Part shown: piece after piece, positions 41,801 through 49,404 of the stretch
Layout: the number at the start of each line of letters is the position of its first letter
Position numbering within the stretch: position 1 is the first letter of the stretch
Assembly (NCBI RefSeq): GCF_004152935.1
Contig: NZ_SETE01000006.1
Span: forward strand, 62,001 to 126,000
Direction: 5' to 3'
Length of the DNA: 64,000 nucleotides
From: Brumimicrobium glaciale
GTDB taxonomy: Bacteria; Bacteroidota; Bacteroidia; Flavobacteriales_D; Crocinitomicaceae
Translations under genes and position numbers: made by a program
The notes under the pieces: generated by a model
Seen by the model: the letters and a program-made list of their open reading frames with translations, nothing else
The model's database searches: none
What the model was told of the DNA's origin: nothing

Positions 41801-43211
41801 TTTGTCCTTGGGGTCCTTGTGAACCAGTTGCGCCAGTTGCGCCGTCATTTCCGTTCGTACCATTTGTTCCCGGATTTCCTTGCGCACCAGTGTTTCCTGT
41901 TAATCCAATTTGTCCTTGGGGTCCTTGTGGTCCTGTAGCACCAGTTGCACCGTCGTTTCCGTCAGCGCCATCAATTCCTGGTATTCCTTGAGCACCAGTA
42001 TTTCCTGTTAAACCAATTTGTCCTTGAGGTCCTTGTGCGCCAGTTGCTCCTGTTGCACCATTATTTCCATTTGTACCATTTATACCGGGAATTCCTTGCG
42101 AACCTGTGTTTCCTGTTAAACCAATTGGCCCTTGATTTCCTTGAGGTCCAGTAGCGCCTGTAGCGCCGTCATTTCCGTCTGTACCATCAACACCAGCAAT
42201 TCCTTGCGAACCTGTGTTTCCTGTTAAACCAATTGGTCCTTGAATCCCCTGTGGTCCAGTATTACCAGTAGCACCATCGTTTCCATCTTGAGCAACTATT
42301 TGCCAAGCAGTTCCATTCCACACATAGGAAATTCCATTTGTGCTGTTATAATATCCATCATTCAATGTTGGGGTAGCGGGAGCAGTTGTAAAACCACCAA
42401 GCCAGTTGATGCTTACTCCATTTGTACCATTAACACCCGGAGTTCCTTGAGAGCCTGTGTTTCCTGTTAAACCGATTTGACCTTGAACTCCTTGAGGTCC
42501 AGTAGCACCAGTCGCCCCATCGTTTCCATCTTGAGCAACTATTTGCCAAGCTGTTCCATTCCACACATAGGAAATTCCATTTGTGCTGTTATAATATCCG
42601 TTATTGAATGCAGGATTAGCAGGGGCAGTTGTAAGATCACCAAGCCAGTTGATGCTTATTCCATCTAAACCGTCAACCCCATCTTCACCACCTGTAGGTA
42701 CTGTGTAGGTTTCACCATTTTCTAAATTAAATGTAATAGAAGCTCCTTCATTATTAATTATTTCCTTTACACCATTACCAGCTTTTTCAGAATATAAAGC
42801 ATAAGGAACACTCCATATTTGTTGGGTTCCCATAGTATTGTAATTCCCACTAATATCAAGATCTACTTTTAAGAAATGTAGTCCAGTATTCCAATCAATA
42901 GAAGGGAAGTCAGCAGCACTTAGTTGAAAACCGTTTCCAATAATTAGATTAAATAATCCATTCTCATCAGTATCCGTGGTGTGTTCTTCACTGTAAATTA
43001 CATTTCCGTTGGCTTGATCTTTAACAATCGTAAATCGTACCTTGATGGTTTGATTTGCTAGAGGAAGAGAAGATATATCTGATCCAGGAACCTCTATACT
43101 TGTTGTGTTATAAGCAACTGCTTGATAATTCACCCCTTGTGGTGGGGCTTGTGCAAGCGTCATTGTGGCAAATAAAAACGCTGTTAGTCCTGTTAATATT
43201 AATTTTTTCAT
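38862..43211 (-). CDS. Collagen-like repeat protein with interspersed W-rich modules
   Basis: 1449 aa. Signal peptide MKKLILTGLTAFLFATMTLAQ. The N-terminal domain (about 22-160: GVNYQAVAYNTTS, IKVRFTIVKDQANG, GLHFLKVDLDISGNYNTMG) is frequent in exported Bacteroidetes proteins. From about 175 to 1170 Gly-X-Y tracts (GNDGATGATGPQGPQGQIGL-type) alternate with seven copies of a module of about 45 residues (GINWLGGFITAPANPALNDG followed by YYNSTNG and SYVWN). The end (about 1180-1449) has a tail-fibre-like part ending GIFYNEKK. Predicted surface fibre built of triple helices. It is the last gene of a three-gene operon. No T9SS tail is obvious. Confidence 0.9.
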   Translation of the reverse strand: MKKLILTGLTAFLFATMTLAQAPPQGVNYQAVAYNTTSIEVPGSDISSLPLANQTIKVRFTIVKDQANGNVIYSEEHTTDTDENGLFNLIIGNGFQLSAADFPSIDWNTGLHFLKVDLDISGNYNTMGTQQIWSVPYALYSEKAGNGVKEIINNEGASITFNLENGETYTVPTGGEDGVDGLDGISINWLGDLTTAPANPAFNNGYYNSTNGISYVWNGTAWQIVAQDGNDGATGATGPQGVQGQIGLTGNTGSQGTPGVNGTNGVSINWLGGFTTAPATPTLNDGYYNSTNGISYVWNGTAWQIVAQDGNDGATGNTGPQGIQGPIGLTGNTGSQGIAGVDGTDGNDGATGATGPQGNQGPIGLTGNTGSQGIPGINGTNGNNGATGATGAQGPQGQIGLTGNTGAQGIPGIDGADGNDGATGATGPQGPQGQIGLTGNTGAQGNPGTNGTNGNDGATGATGSQGPQGQIGLTGNTGAQGNPGTNGTNGTNGVGINWLGGFITAPANPALNDGYYNSTNGVSYVWNNTAWQIIAQDGNDGATGATGSQGPQGQIGLTGNTGAQGNPGTNGTNGTNGVGINWLGGFITAPANPALNDGYYNSTNGVSYVWNNTAWQIIAQDGNDGATGATGSQGPQGTIGLTGNTGAQGNPGTNGTNGTNGIDGINGTNGINGVGINWLGGFITAPTNPALNDGYYNSTNGVSYVWNGTAWQIIAQDGNDGATGATGSQGPQGQIGLTGNTGAQGNPGTNGTNGNDGATGATGSQGPQGPIGLTGNTGAQGNSGTNGTNGIDGTNGVGINWLGGFITAPTNPALNDGYYNSTNGVSYVWNNTAWQIIAQDGNDGATGATGSQGPQGPIGLTGNTGAQGIPGADGNDGATGATGSQGPQGQIGLTGNTGAQGIPGADGNDGATGATGSQGPQGPIGLTGNTGAQGIPGADGNDGATGATGSQGPQGPIGLTGNTGAQGIPGFDGADGNDGATGATGAQGPQGPIGLTGNTGAQGTPGINGTNGINGTNGISINWIGTLATAPNNPALNDGYYNSTNGISYVWNNTAWQIVAQDGNNGTTGSQGIQGPIGLTGNTGAQGMPGVNGNDGATGATGPQGPQGPQGNMGPQGVQGPQGSQGTSGPIGATGMTGPQGPSGSNGSQGPQGIQGPMGQQGIAGPDAQTLSVTGNNLTITGGNTVTLPPVGTLDQAYDFGGAGSGRIITADAGAFEVTTNSTAATGSAIAGKTTGAAYAIHGQASTGSSSDAAIYGENLRTVGGQGLLGIGDNGVVGQDHDLGADPNTFGVFANGNLGASGTKTFQIDHPTDPENKVLRHFSTESNEVLNIYRGNAVFDANGEAIITMPDYYEAINKNPSYNLTPVGGYAQLYIKEELNNGVFVIAGGTSGLKVSWTVYAERNDKFLQKHPQNREVELDKKDSQKGKYFMPGLYDQPASKGIFYNEKK
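39700..42680 (-). repeat. Intragenic repeats of the collagen-like gene
   Basis: About 3 kb of nested repeats. 54-base-scale units encode GNDGATGATGxQGPQGxIGLTGNTGAQG. Longer units also contain the INWLG module (seven copies, about 40050-42660). Several copies are nearly identical in DNA (for example TTGTGCTGTTATAATATCCG recurs at each module), so copy number is probably unstable. These repeats also create the many spurious antisense open frames here. Confidence 0.88.
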
Positions 43212-43222
43212 AGTAATAAATA

Positions 43223-43846
43223 TTATAGTGAAATTCCTAGGCTCAGCATTACACCGTGGTATAGATTTCTAGTTTTTTGATTATTTGCATCATTTTCAAT
43301 ATGGTTTAGTCCTATCCCGTAACGGTATTCAAGTCCAATATATAAGGTGCTTGAAATTTTTACCGTACCATTTAATATTCCCATTCCACTAAATTCATAT
43401 GGAATCATTGAAGCTTCTTCTTTAATGTCTAAACGGACGTTTCCGTATTCCTGTTCACCATTTAGCATATATCCAACACCAAAAGCAATTCCTGACTGAA
43501 GTTTGAAGTCTTCGATATCGATAATGGAATACAGATAACCAATATTGAAATTCATATAATTCATTTTCCAATTCATCTGATTTCCATTGAATATTGTTTT
43601 TGCTCCAGCTTGACGGAATATAGCCTCAAGTCGAATATTGTGACGTCCATTTTCTAAGGCACCATTTATTCCAAATGCATTTAACATTACATATTTTAAT
43701 GTCTCATCTTTTTGATTTTCAGAATTTTTGAAAGTAAAAGTGCTAAATTGCTTTCCTCCGATTAAATTAACAGTGTACATGTTGAAGTCTTGAGCTATAG
43801 CTGTATAGCTTAGAAGGAAGGCGAAAATTATGAATAGTTTTCTCAT
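43223..43846 (-). CDS. Small outer-membrane beta-barrel protein
   Basis: 207 aa. Signal peptide MRKLFIIFAFLLSYTAIAQ. The rest shows amphipathic strands ending in aromatic residues (NWKMNYMNFNIGYLYSI, LQSGIAFGVGYMLNG, TLYIGLEYRYGIGLNHI) and closes with GVMLSLGISL. This pattern fits an eight-strand outer-membrane barrel. It lies between a T9SS-tail protein and the collagen-like protein with only 3 and 11 bases between genes. It could anchor or export the collagen-like fibre, which is an inference from the operon. Confidence 0.78.
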   Translation of the reverse strand: MRKLFIIFAFLLSYTAIAQDFNMYTVNLIGGKQFSTFTFKNSENQKDETLKYVMLNAFGINGALENGRHNIRLEAIFRQAGAKTIFNGNQMNWKMNYMNFNIGYLYSIIDIEDFKLQSGIAFGVGYMLNGEQEYGNVRLDIKEEASMIPYEFSGMGILNGTVKISSTLYIGLEYRYGIGLNHIENDANNQKTRNLYHGVMLSLGISL

Positions 43847-43849
43847 AAG

Positions 43850-44332
43850 TTAAAGTATAATTATTTTTGTTGTTCCAGTTTTACCTATTGAATCCTTTAG
43901 TTGAAGAATGTAACTTCCTGCAGGGAGATTGAAGTTAAATAGATGTGTTCCTGCAGTTGAAAGTTTGTTTTCAGAATAGATTCGACCCTGATTATCAAAT
44001 AATCGGTATTTTATCTCGCCATAAATTCGTTCATCAAATTGAATAGAAAAAGATCCGTGGTTTGGATTTGGATACAAAATGAATTGCAAGCCTTTTTTGT
44101 CGTGAATAAGGTGGTTATTGGTTTGCTGAAACCCTTGACGTAACTCAATGGATAGCTCTGTAGAGTTGAAAACAGAATAGTTACTCGACTGTCCAGCAGT
44201 TTGAGTTAATCTAATTCCATTCTTCTGAACCGAGTTCCCAAAGGAGTTTAAGCTACTTCGGGCAATGCTTTGAGCGTAAGATGTTGATGCAAAGCAGAAT
44301 ATTGTTATTAATGATAGTAGTTTAAATCCCAT
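43850..44332 (-). CDS. Short T9SS type A sorting-domain protein
   Basis: 160 aa. Signal peptide MGFKLLSLITIFCFASTSYAQ, a short mature part of about 60 residues (NGIRLTQTAGQSSNYSVFNS, ELRQGFQQ) and a type A T9SS tail of about 75 residues (FILYPNPNHGSFSIQFDERI ... LPAGSYILQLKDSIGKTGTT, KIIIL). The tail is nearly half the protein, so the cargo part is very small. The TAGQSS...LRQGFQQ pattern recurs in Bacteroidetes T9SS proteins that sit next to collagen-like genes, as far as I recall. First gene of the operon. Confidence 0.85.
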   Translation of the reverse strand: MGFKLLSLITIFCFASTSYAQSIARSSLNSFGNSVQKNGIRLTQTAGQSSNYSVFNSTELSIELRQGFQQTNNHLIHDKKGLQFILYPNPNHGSFSIQFDERIYGEIKYRLFDNQGRIYSENKLSTAGTHLFNFNLPAGSYILQLKDSIGKTGTTKIIIL

Positions 44333-44457
44333 GGTAGTAATATTGTAGACTAAAGTATGAATTTTTTCTAAAATGGAACAATAAAAAAACAGTAGGTTTT
44401 AAAATACTTAACTACCCTGTGAATATAGGTAAGTGAAGTGTGTTTTGTTAATTCTTG

Positions 44458-46275
44458 TTAACTAGGTAATTGCTCTTTACTGTTGAAATGATTTAGCAAT
44501 ATTTTAGCTTTTGAGTTTCCAATAATGGCTGTTAATTCTTTTTCACTCGCCGCTTTAATTTTTGAAACAGTCTTAAAATGTTTCATTAAATCTTCTTGGG
44601 TTTTGTCTCCTATTCCTTTAATTTGAATAAGCTCAGAAACCAATGCTCCTTTACTGCGGCGATTTCTGTGGTGTTCAATTCCGAATCTGTGCGCTTCGTT
44701 TCGCATGTGCTGAATCACTTTTAGACTCTCACTTTTCTTGTCAATATACAGAGGGATGTTATCTCCTGGGAAAAATATTTCTTCTAGTCTTTTCGCAATT
44801 CCTACAATTGGAATTTTTCCACGCAAACCTAGTTTTTCAAGAGCATCTAATCCTGCACTTAATTGACCTTTTCCACCATCCACAATTACAAGTTGCGGTA
44901 AATCTTGACCTTCTTCAACCATTCTTTTGTATCGGCGATAAAGTGCTTCACGCATGGATTCATAATCATCTGGACCTTCAACGGTTTTGATGTTGAAATG
45001 ACGATAATCTTTTTTGCTTGGTCTTCCATTTCGAAAAACTACACATGCCGAAACTGGATTCGTTCCTTGAATATTTGAGTTATCAAAGCATTCCATGTGA
45101 ACAGGCAATTCTTTCAATCTAAAATCAGATTGTATCGTTTTAAGTAGTCTTTCAACCTTTATTTCTGGGTTTTTAAGTGCTTCTTGTTTCTTTTGCTGTA
45201 ACTTGAAATATTTTGCATTTCGCTGAGAAAGATCCAACAAATGTTTTTTATCTCCTCGTTGCGGAGTGAAAAATGTTAATCCATCCAATTTGAAATCCTC
45301 TGCATTTTCAATCAATATTTCTGTCGACTGACTATGGAATTTCTCACGCATATCTAACAACGCGAAAATCAATATTTCTTCGTCTGTCTCATCTAATTTC
45401 GTCTTGACTTCAACCGTAAAACCATTAATGATTGTTCCATTATTAATTACCAAGTAATTGACGAAAGCTTTGTTCTCCGATCTTTCTATGGTAATCACAT
45501 CTACTTGATGAATGGTAGGAGAAACAACGGTAGATTTCGCTCTGTATTTTTCTAATGCTAGAATTTTCTGTTTCGTTTCTTGGGCCTCCTCAAAAGCAAA
45601 TCGCTCAGCTGAATCTTGCATTTTGTCTTTCAACATGCGGATAACAGAAGAAATATTTCCTTTTACAATGTGTTCGATTTGATCAATATATTCATTGTAA
45701 TCGGATTCTTTTTCCTTTCCAACGCAAGGAGCTTTACAATTTCCGATATGATATTCTAAACAAACTTTATATTTTCCATCATCGATTTTGCTTTGACTTA
45801 AATCATAATTGCAATTGCGCAAAGGATAAAGTTCACGCATCAATTCCAATAAAGTATTCACCACATAAACCGAAGGATAAGGTCCAAAATATTTAGAACC
45901 ATCTTTAATTACTCTTCGCGTAGTAAAAACCCTTGGAAATCGTTCGTTTTTGATACAAATCCAAGGATAAGTTTTGTCGTCTTTAAGTGCAATATTGTAC
46001 TTGGGTAAATACTTTTTTATGAGGTTGTTTTCCAATAACAAAGCATCCGTTTCGTTATCCACAACAATGTAATGCATGTCGTGAATCTTACGAACTAAAA
46101 TTCTTGTTTTGGCTGTGTCGTGATTTTTAGTAAAATATGAATTCACCCTTTTTTTAAGGTTCTTCGCTTTCCCAATATAAATGATTTTTCCAGTATCATC
46201 AAAATACTGATATACACCAGGCTTTTCTGGTAATGTTTTAATCTTCTCGTTGAGTTTGTTTAACCTTTCTGACAC
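44458..46275 (-). CDS. uvrC: UvrABC excinuclease subunit C
   Basis: 605 aa, the normal size. Makes both incisions in nucleotide excision repair. GIY-YIG domain at about 14-95 (KPGVYQYFDDTGKIIYIGKA, KNLKKRVNSYF). Cys-rich part CLEYHIGNCKAPCVGKEKES. UVR motif around 205-240. RNase H-like C-terminal nuclease with HMECFDNSNIQGTNPVSACV and QLVIVDGGKGQLSAG, then a helix-hairpin-helix (LIQIKGIGDKTQEDLMKHFK). All expected parts are present. It is transcribed alone. Confidence 0.97.
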   Translation of the reverse strand: MSERLNKLNEKIKTLPEKPGVYQYFDDTGKIIYIGKAKNLKKRVNSYFTKNHDTAKTRILVRKIHDMHYIVVDNETDALLLENNLIKKYLPKYNIALKDDKTYPWICIKNERFPRVFTTRRVIKDGSKYFGPYPSVYVVNTLLELMRELYPLRNCNYDLSQSKIDDGKYKVCLEYHIGNCKAPCVGKEKESDYNEYIDQIEHIVKGNISSVIRMLKDKMQDSAERFAFEEAQETKQKILALEKYRAKSTVVSPTIHQVDVITIERSENKAFVNYLVINNGTIINGFTVEVKTKLDETDEEILIFALLDMREKFHSQSTEILIENAEDFKLDGLTFFTPQRGDKKHLLDLSQRNAKYFKLQQKKQEALKNPEIKVERLLKTIQSDFRLKELPVHMECFDNSNIQGTNPVSACVVFRNGRPSKKDYRHFNIKTVEGPDDYESMREALYRRYKRMVEEGQDLPQLVIVDGGKGQLSAGLDALEKLGLRGKIPIVGIAKRLEEIFFPGDNIPLYIDKKSESLKVIQHMRNEAHRFGIEHHRNRRSKGALVSELIQIKGIGDKTQEDLMKHFKTVSKIKAASEKELTAIIGNSKAKILLNHFNSKEQLPS

Positions 46276-46343
46276 TTTGTAAAGATATTGATTATATGAG
46301 AATGGGTTGTGAATTAGATTGGGACATTTTTAATTTTTTGGTA

Positions 46344-46393
46344 TTTGAACTATTGTAGAGACCCACGGCCGTGCGTCTCTACAATAGTTCAAA
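46344..46393. repeat. GTAGAGAC palindrome, copy C
   Basis: Core GTAGAGACCCACGG / CCGTGCGTCTCTAC (46355-46382) with locus-specific arms TTTGAACTATT and AATAGTTCAAA that pair exactly. One mismatch in the core. It lies between the starts and stops of co-directional genes. Confidence 0.9.
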
Positions 46394-46399
46394 TTTTCG

Positions 46400-46909
46400 T
46401 TAGTTTTTCTTTCTTTTATATACCGGTACCGTAGAACAAGGCTCACCATACATTATACTTTTCGAAACTGGCTGTAAGTGTTTTACCAATTCAGACATCG
46501 CAAAAGCAGGATGCGCAACATCAGAACAACCTTTAATAATTAATCTTCCATCGGTATATTCTTCCAAATCTAACTTTGAGATATTTTGAAGTATTAATTG
46601 CTTCTCCACTTCAGATTTATCACCAACAAAAGCAGTAACGCCATGTTCTTGAAGTTTTGAAATTACCAACATAAAAGCCCAAGTTGGAATAATTGCATCA
46701 GCAGAGCAAAAAACACCAATCATCTTTCCTTCGTATTGATTCCAATCATTTTCCTTGACAAATTCACGAAAGTCTTTTTCTTTCAAAGCCAAGCCTTGCC
46801 ATAAATTTTCTTTCAAGTCGATAGTTTCGATAGTTTCTTTTGGCTTGAAACTCGCTAAATCAAGCTGTATCAAACCACTTTGCTGAATCTTATTTACAAT
46901 CTCTGCCAT
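46400..46909 (-). CDS. DUF2480 family protein
   Basis: 169 aa from ATG 46909 (MAEIVNKIQQSGLIQLDLAS). A longer frame to 46984 adds an unrelated hydrophobic stretch and is not preferred. The body has the DUF2480 pattern: KEKDFREFVKENDWNQYEGK, GVFCSADAIIPTWAFML, GCSDVAHPAFAMSELVKHLQ and PCSTVPVYKRKKN at the end. It is cytosolic by composition. The family is widespread in Bacteroidetes and its function is unknown. The conserved Cys and His residues (GCSDVAHP, CSADAIIP) could bind a metal, which is speculation. Confidence 0.88.
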   Translation of the reverse strand: MAEIVNKIQQSGLIQLDLASFKPKETIETIDLKENLWQGLALKEKDFREFVKENDWNQYEGKMIGVFCSADAIIPTWAFMLVISKLQEHGVTAFVGDKSEVEKQLILQNISKLDLEEYTDGRLIIKGCSDVAHPAFAMSELVKHLQPVSKSIMYGEPCSTVPVYKRKKN

Positions 46910-47305
46910 TTTATTTTTGTTATCTGTGCTTTCTGTGAATATAGACAAAATTAGGAGAAGTTTGTTTAAAAGAGAGTGAATCACATGGTAAGTTTTAGGA
47001 GTTAGAAAAGTTGTTTGTCTCCCGCAGATTTTCGCAGATTCCGCAGATCATTTTTTTGGTAGGGTTGGCAGGGCTGGTAGGTTTCCCGCAGAATTTCTTG
47101 TATAAATTATTCTTTTCTTGCTGGCTATCAGCACTCTTCTCACTAAACCTCTTTTTCTTCTTCTTCTACTTCTTTCTTTTTCCCTGCGAATCTCTGCACC
47201 TCTGCGTATCTCCGCGTAACTTTTCTATACCACCGGCATTCCTCTCTCCTAAAACTTTAAACCCTTTATCTTCCTTTCTTTAATTTAAATTGTGATTTTT
47301 GTATC
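46910..47305. other. Intergenic region rich in GCAGATT-type repeats
   Basis: 396 bases between divergent DUF2480 and menA genes. Two repeat-like blocks: 47019-47050 (CGCAGATTTTCGCAGATTCC, GCAGATC) and 47185-47222 (CTGCGAATCTCTGCACCTCT, GCGTATCTCCGCGTAAC). Between them is a pyrimidine-rich stretch (47140-47183: TCTTCTTCTTCTACTTC). No gene is supported; open frames here are short and compositionally odd. Confidence 0.55.
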
Positions 47306-48202
47306 ATGGAAATAAAAAGTTGGATTCACGCAGCTCGATTAAGAACTTTGCCGCTGTCACTTTCTGGAATTATAGTAGGGAGTTTTGTTGCATACAAACA
47401 GGGCTTTTGGGATACGCGTATTTTTACTTTGGCTATATTAACTACCTTATTCCTTCAAATACTTTCCAACTTCGCCAACGATTTAGGGGATAGCTATAAA
47501 GGAGCAGACAATGAAGGACGTGTTGGACCAATGCGAGCAATTCAATCAGGAAAAATAACACAAAAAGGAATGATAATCGGCTCGGTTATAATGTCGTTAC
47601 TTTCCTTGGTAACCGCAATTCCATTGATCATTATTGGTACAACAGAAATGCCATCTTCCGTACTTTGGGTTTATGTTGTACTGGCATTATTGAGCGTTCT
47701 CGCTGCTATCACTTACACGGTAGGTAAAAAAGCTTACGGCTACAGCGGAATGGGTGATGTGATGGTTTTCATCTTTTTCGGATTGGTTAGCGTGCTAGGA
47801 GTTTACACTTTATTTGCTAAAGATTTCGACTGGAGTTTACTCGGATTAGCTTACGGAATAGGGTTCTTAAGCATAGCCGTTTTGAATTTAAACAACATGC
47901 GAGATCACGAAAACGATAAATTGGTTAATAAAAGAACCATCGTTGTTGCCATGGGATTCGAGAAAGCAAAAATCTATCAAACGACATTAATTATAGGTTC
48001 ATTTGTTGGAATTTTGACCTTTATATTGGTCAATCAATGGTGGTTAAGTTTAATCGCTTTATTGCCTTATATTATTCTCATAAAACACCTGACTAAAGTT
48101 TGGAAAACAAACATTCCTCAAACACTAGATCCTGAATTAAAGAAAGTGGCCTTATCTACTTTTGCGATTTCTATTCTCTTTTTAATTTCCACAGTAATAT
48201 GA
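47306..48202 (+). CDS. menA: 1,4-dihydroxy-2-naphthoate polyprenyltransferase
   Basis: 298 aa integral membrane protein with about eight to nine helices (for example LSGIIVGSFVAYKQGF, VIMSLLSLVTAIPLIIIG, YVVLALLSVLAAITYTVG). It attaches the prenyl chain to DHNA in menaquinone synthesis. The UbiA-family Asp-rich motif is FANDLGDSYKGADNEGRVGP (about 55-75), and a second one is LNNMRDHENDKLVNKRTIVV (about 195-215). It overlaps menC by 4 bases (ATGA), so the two are translationally coupled. Confidence 0.95.
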   Translation: MEIKSWIHAARLRTLPLSLSGIIVGSFVAYKQGFWDTRIFTLAILTTLFLQILSNFANDLGDSYKGADNEGRVGPMRAIQSGKITQKGMIIGSVIMSLLSLVTAIPLIIIGTTEMPSSVLWVYVVLALLSVLAAITYTVGKKAYGYSGMGDVMVFIFFGLVSVLGVYTLFAKDFDWSLLGLAYGIGFLSIAVLNLNNMRDHENDKLVNKRTIVVAMGFEKAKIYQTTLIIGSFVGILTFILVNQWWLSLIALLPYIILIKHLTKVWKTNIPQTLDPELKKVALSTFAISILFLISTVI

Positions 48203-49236
48203 GTTTAAAAGCCAGTTTTGAAAAAAAAGTATTTGAATTTAAACGTCCAAGCGGAACAAGCAGAGGAGTTTTAACCAAAAAAAAAGCATGGTTCATTACT
48301 GTTTGGAATCAAGATAATCCTGATGTCAAAGGAGTAGGAGAGTGCAGCATTATCCCTGGACTTTCACCAGATTATGAAAACGATGAAGCTTACGAGAAAG
48401 TCATAAAAGCTGTCGCAGAAGATGCCGATAGTTTCTCATTAAATATTGAAGAACTCAAAGATTTTCCATCTATCTACTTCGGATTAGAAATGGCGCTCTT
48501 AGATTTAAAAAACGGAGGAAAAGGAATCTATTTCGACACACCTTTCACCCAAGGAAAACAAGCGTTGCCAATCAACGGATTAATTTGGATGGGAGATGAG
48601 GAGTTTATGCAATCTCAAATCACCCAAAAACTAGAAGAAGGATTCTCCTGCATCAAAATGAAAATTGGAGCAATAGATTTCGAAAAAGAATTAGAAATTC
48701 TAGCTGGAATCCGAAAACAAGTATCTGCAAAAGAAATAACATTAAGAGTCGATGCCAACGGAGCATTCACCCCAGAAGATGCACCAGGAAAACTAGAAAG
48801 ATTAAACAAATTTGAATTACATTCAATAGAACAACCAATAAAACAAGGTCAGGTAGAAGAAATGCAAAAACTCTGCGCTAAAAACATTCTACCAATAGCA
48901 TTAGATGAAGAATTAATAGGAATGAATGATTTAGAAGAAAAAAAACAGCTCCTAGACAAAGTCCAACCTCAATACATAATCCTAAAACCAAGCCTAATAG
49001 GAGGGTTCAAAGGATCAAAAGAATGGATCAAACTAGCCGAAGAAAGAAATATTCCATGGTGGATAACTAGCGCCCTAGAATCAAATGTAGGACTAGATGC
49101 AATTGCACAATTCACCAGCACATATAAAATAACTCTACCCCAAGGACTAGGAACCGGAGCACTTTACACCAACAACACACCAAGCCCATTAAAAGTAGAA
49201 AACGGAGAACTAAGAAGAGGTCGGAGGCGAGAGTGA
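48199..49236 (+). CDS. menC: o-Succinylbenzoate synthase
   Basis: 345 aa enolase-superfamily enzyme of menaquinone synthesis. The active-site set is complete: KMKIG (Lys153 and Lys155), VDANG (Asp185), EQP (Glu211), LDEEL (Asp236) and ILKPSLIGG (Lys263). It starts inside the menA stop. Two oddities: from about 48.8 kb the codons become A- and C-rich (many CTA, ATA, CCA), and the C-terminus ends in a basic tail ELRRGRRRE encoded by a polypurine stretch, probably an extension of the usual end after TNNTPSPLKVENG. Confidence 0.94.
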   Translation: MSLKASFEKKVFEFKRPSGTSRGVLTKKKAWFITVWNQDNPDVKGVGECSIIPGLSPDYENDEAYEKVIKAVAEDADSFSLNIEELKDFPSIYFGLEMALLDLKNGGKGIYFDTPFTQGKQALPINGLIWMGDEEFMQSQITQKLEEGFSCIKMKIGAIDFEKELEILAGIRKQVSAKEITLRVDANGAFTPEDAPGKLERLNKFELHSIEQPIKQGQVEEMQKLCAKNILPIALDEELIGMNDLEEKKQLLDKVQPQYIILKPSLIGGFKGSKEWIKLAEERNIPWWITSALESNVGLDAIAQFTSTYKITLPQGLGTGALYTNNTPSPLKVENGELRRGRRRE

Positions 49237-49404
49237 GAGTAAGGAAGAGGAAGAGAAAGAGAGCGAAGGATTCAACAATACAGAAACAATTTATTCAACT
49301 AACCAACTAACCCAAACCAACCCAAACCAACATCCCCCCCCCCAAAAAAAAATAAAAATCTGCGAAATCCGCGAAAATCTGCGTGAACCCAGAGCCACAG
49401 GCTC
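49237..49404. other. Convergent gap with polypurine, poly-C and GCAGATT-type repeat
   Basis: A purine-only run (about 49241-49263), ACCCAAACCA direct repeats (about 49309-49330), ten C then nine A (49334-49352), and an AATCTGCGAAATCCGCG block (49357-49384). No terminator hairpin was found for either menC or the M28 gene. Confidence 0.6.

Noticed and set aside
40235-42154. Several + strand open frames of 66-182 aa across the collagen-like gene
   Set aside because: They are the complement of Gly-X-Y coding repeats, give low-complexity L/H/Q/R-rich or P-rich peptides and have no start context. The - strand frame has a signal peptide and clear collagen pattern.
39700-42680. Regular repeats considered as a CRISPR array
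   Set aside because: Units are coding, vary in length in multiples of three, and have no unique spacers of constant size. No cas genes are near.
47011-47283. 90-aa + strand frame upstream of menA
   Set aside because: It consists of pyrimidine-rich and GCAGATT-type repeat sequence; the F-rich peptide looks like an artefact of composition.
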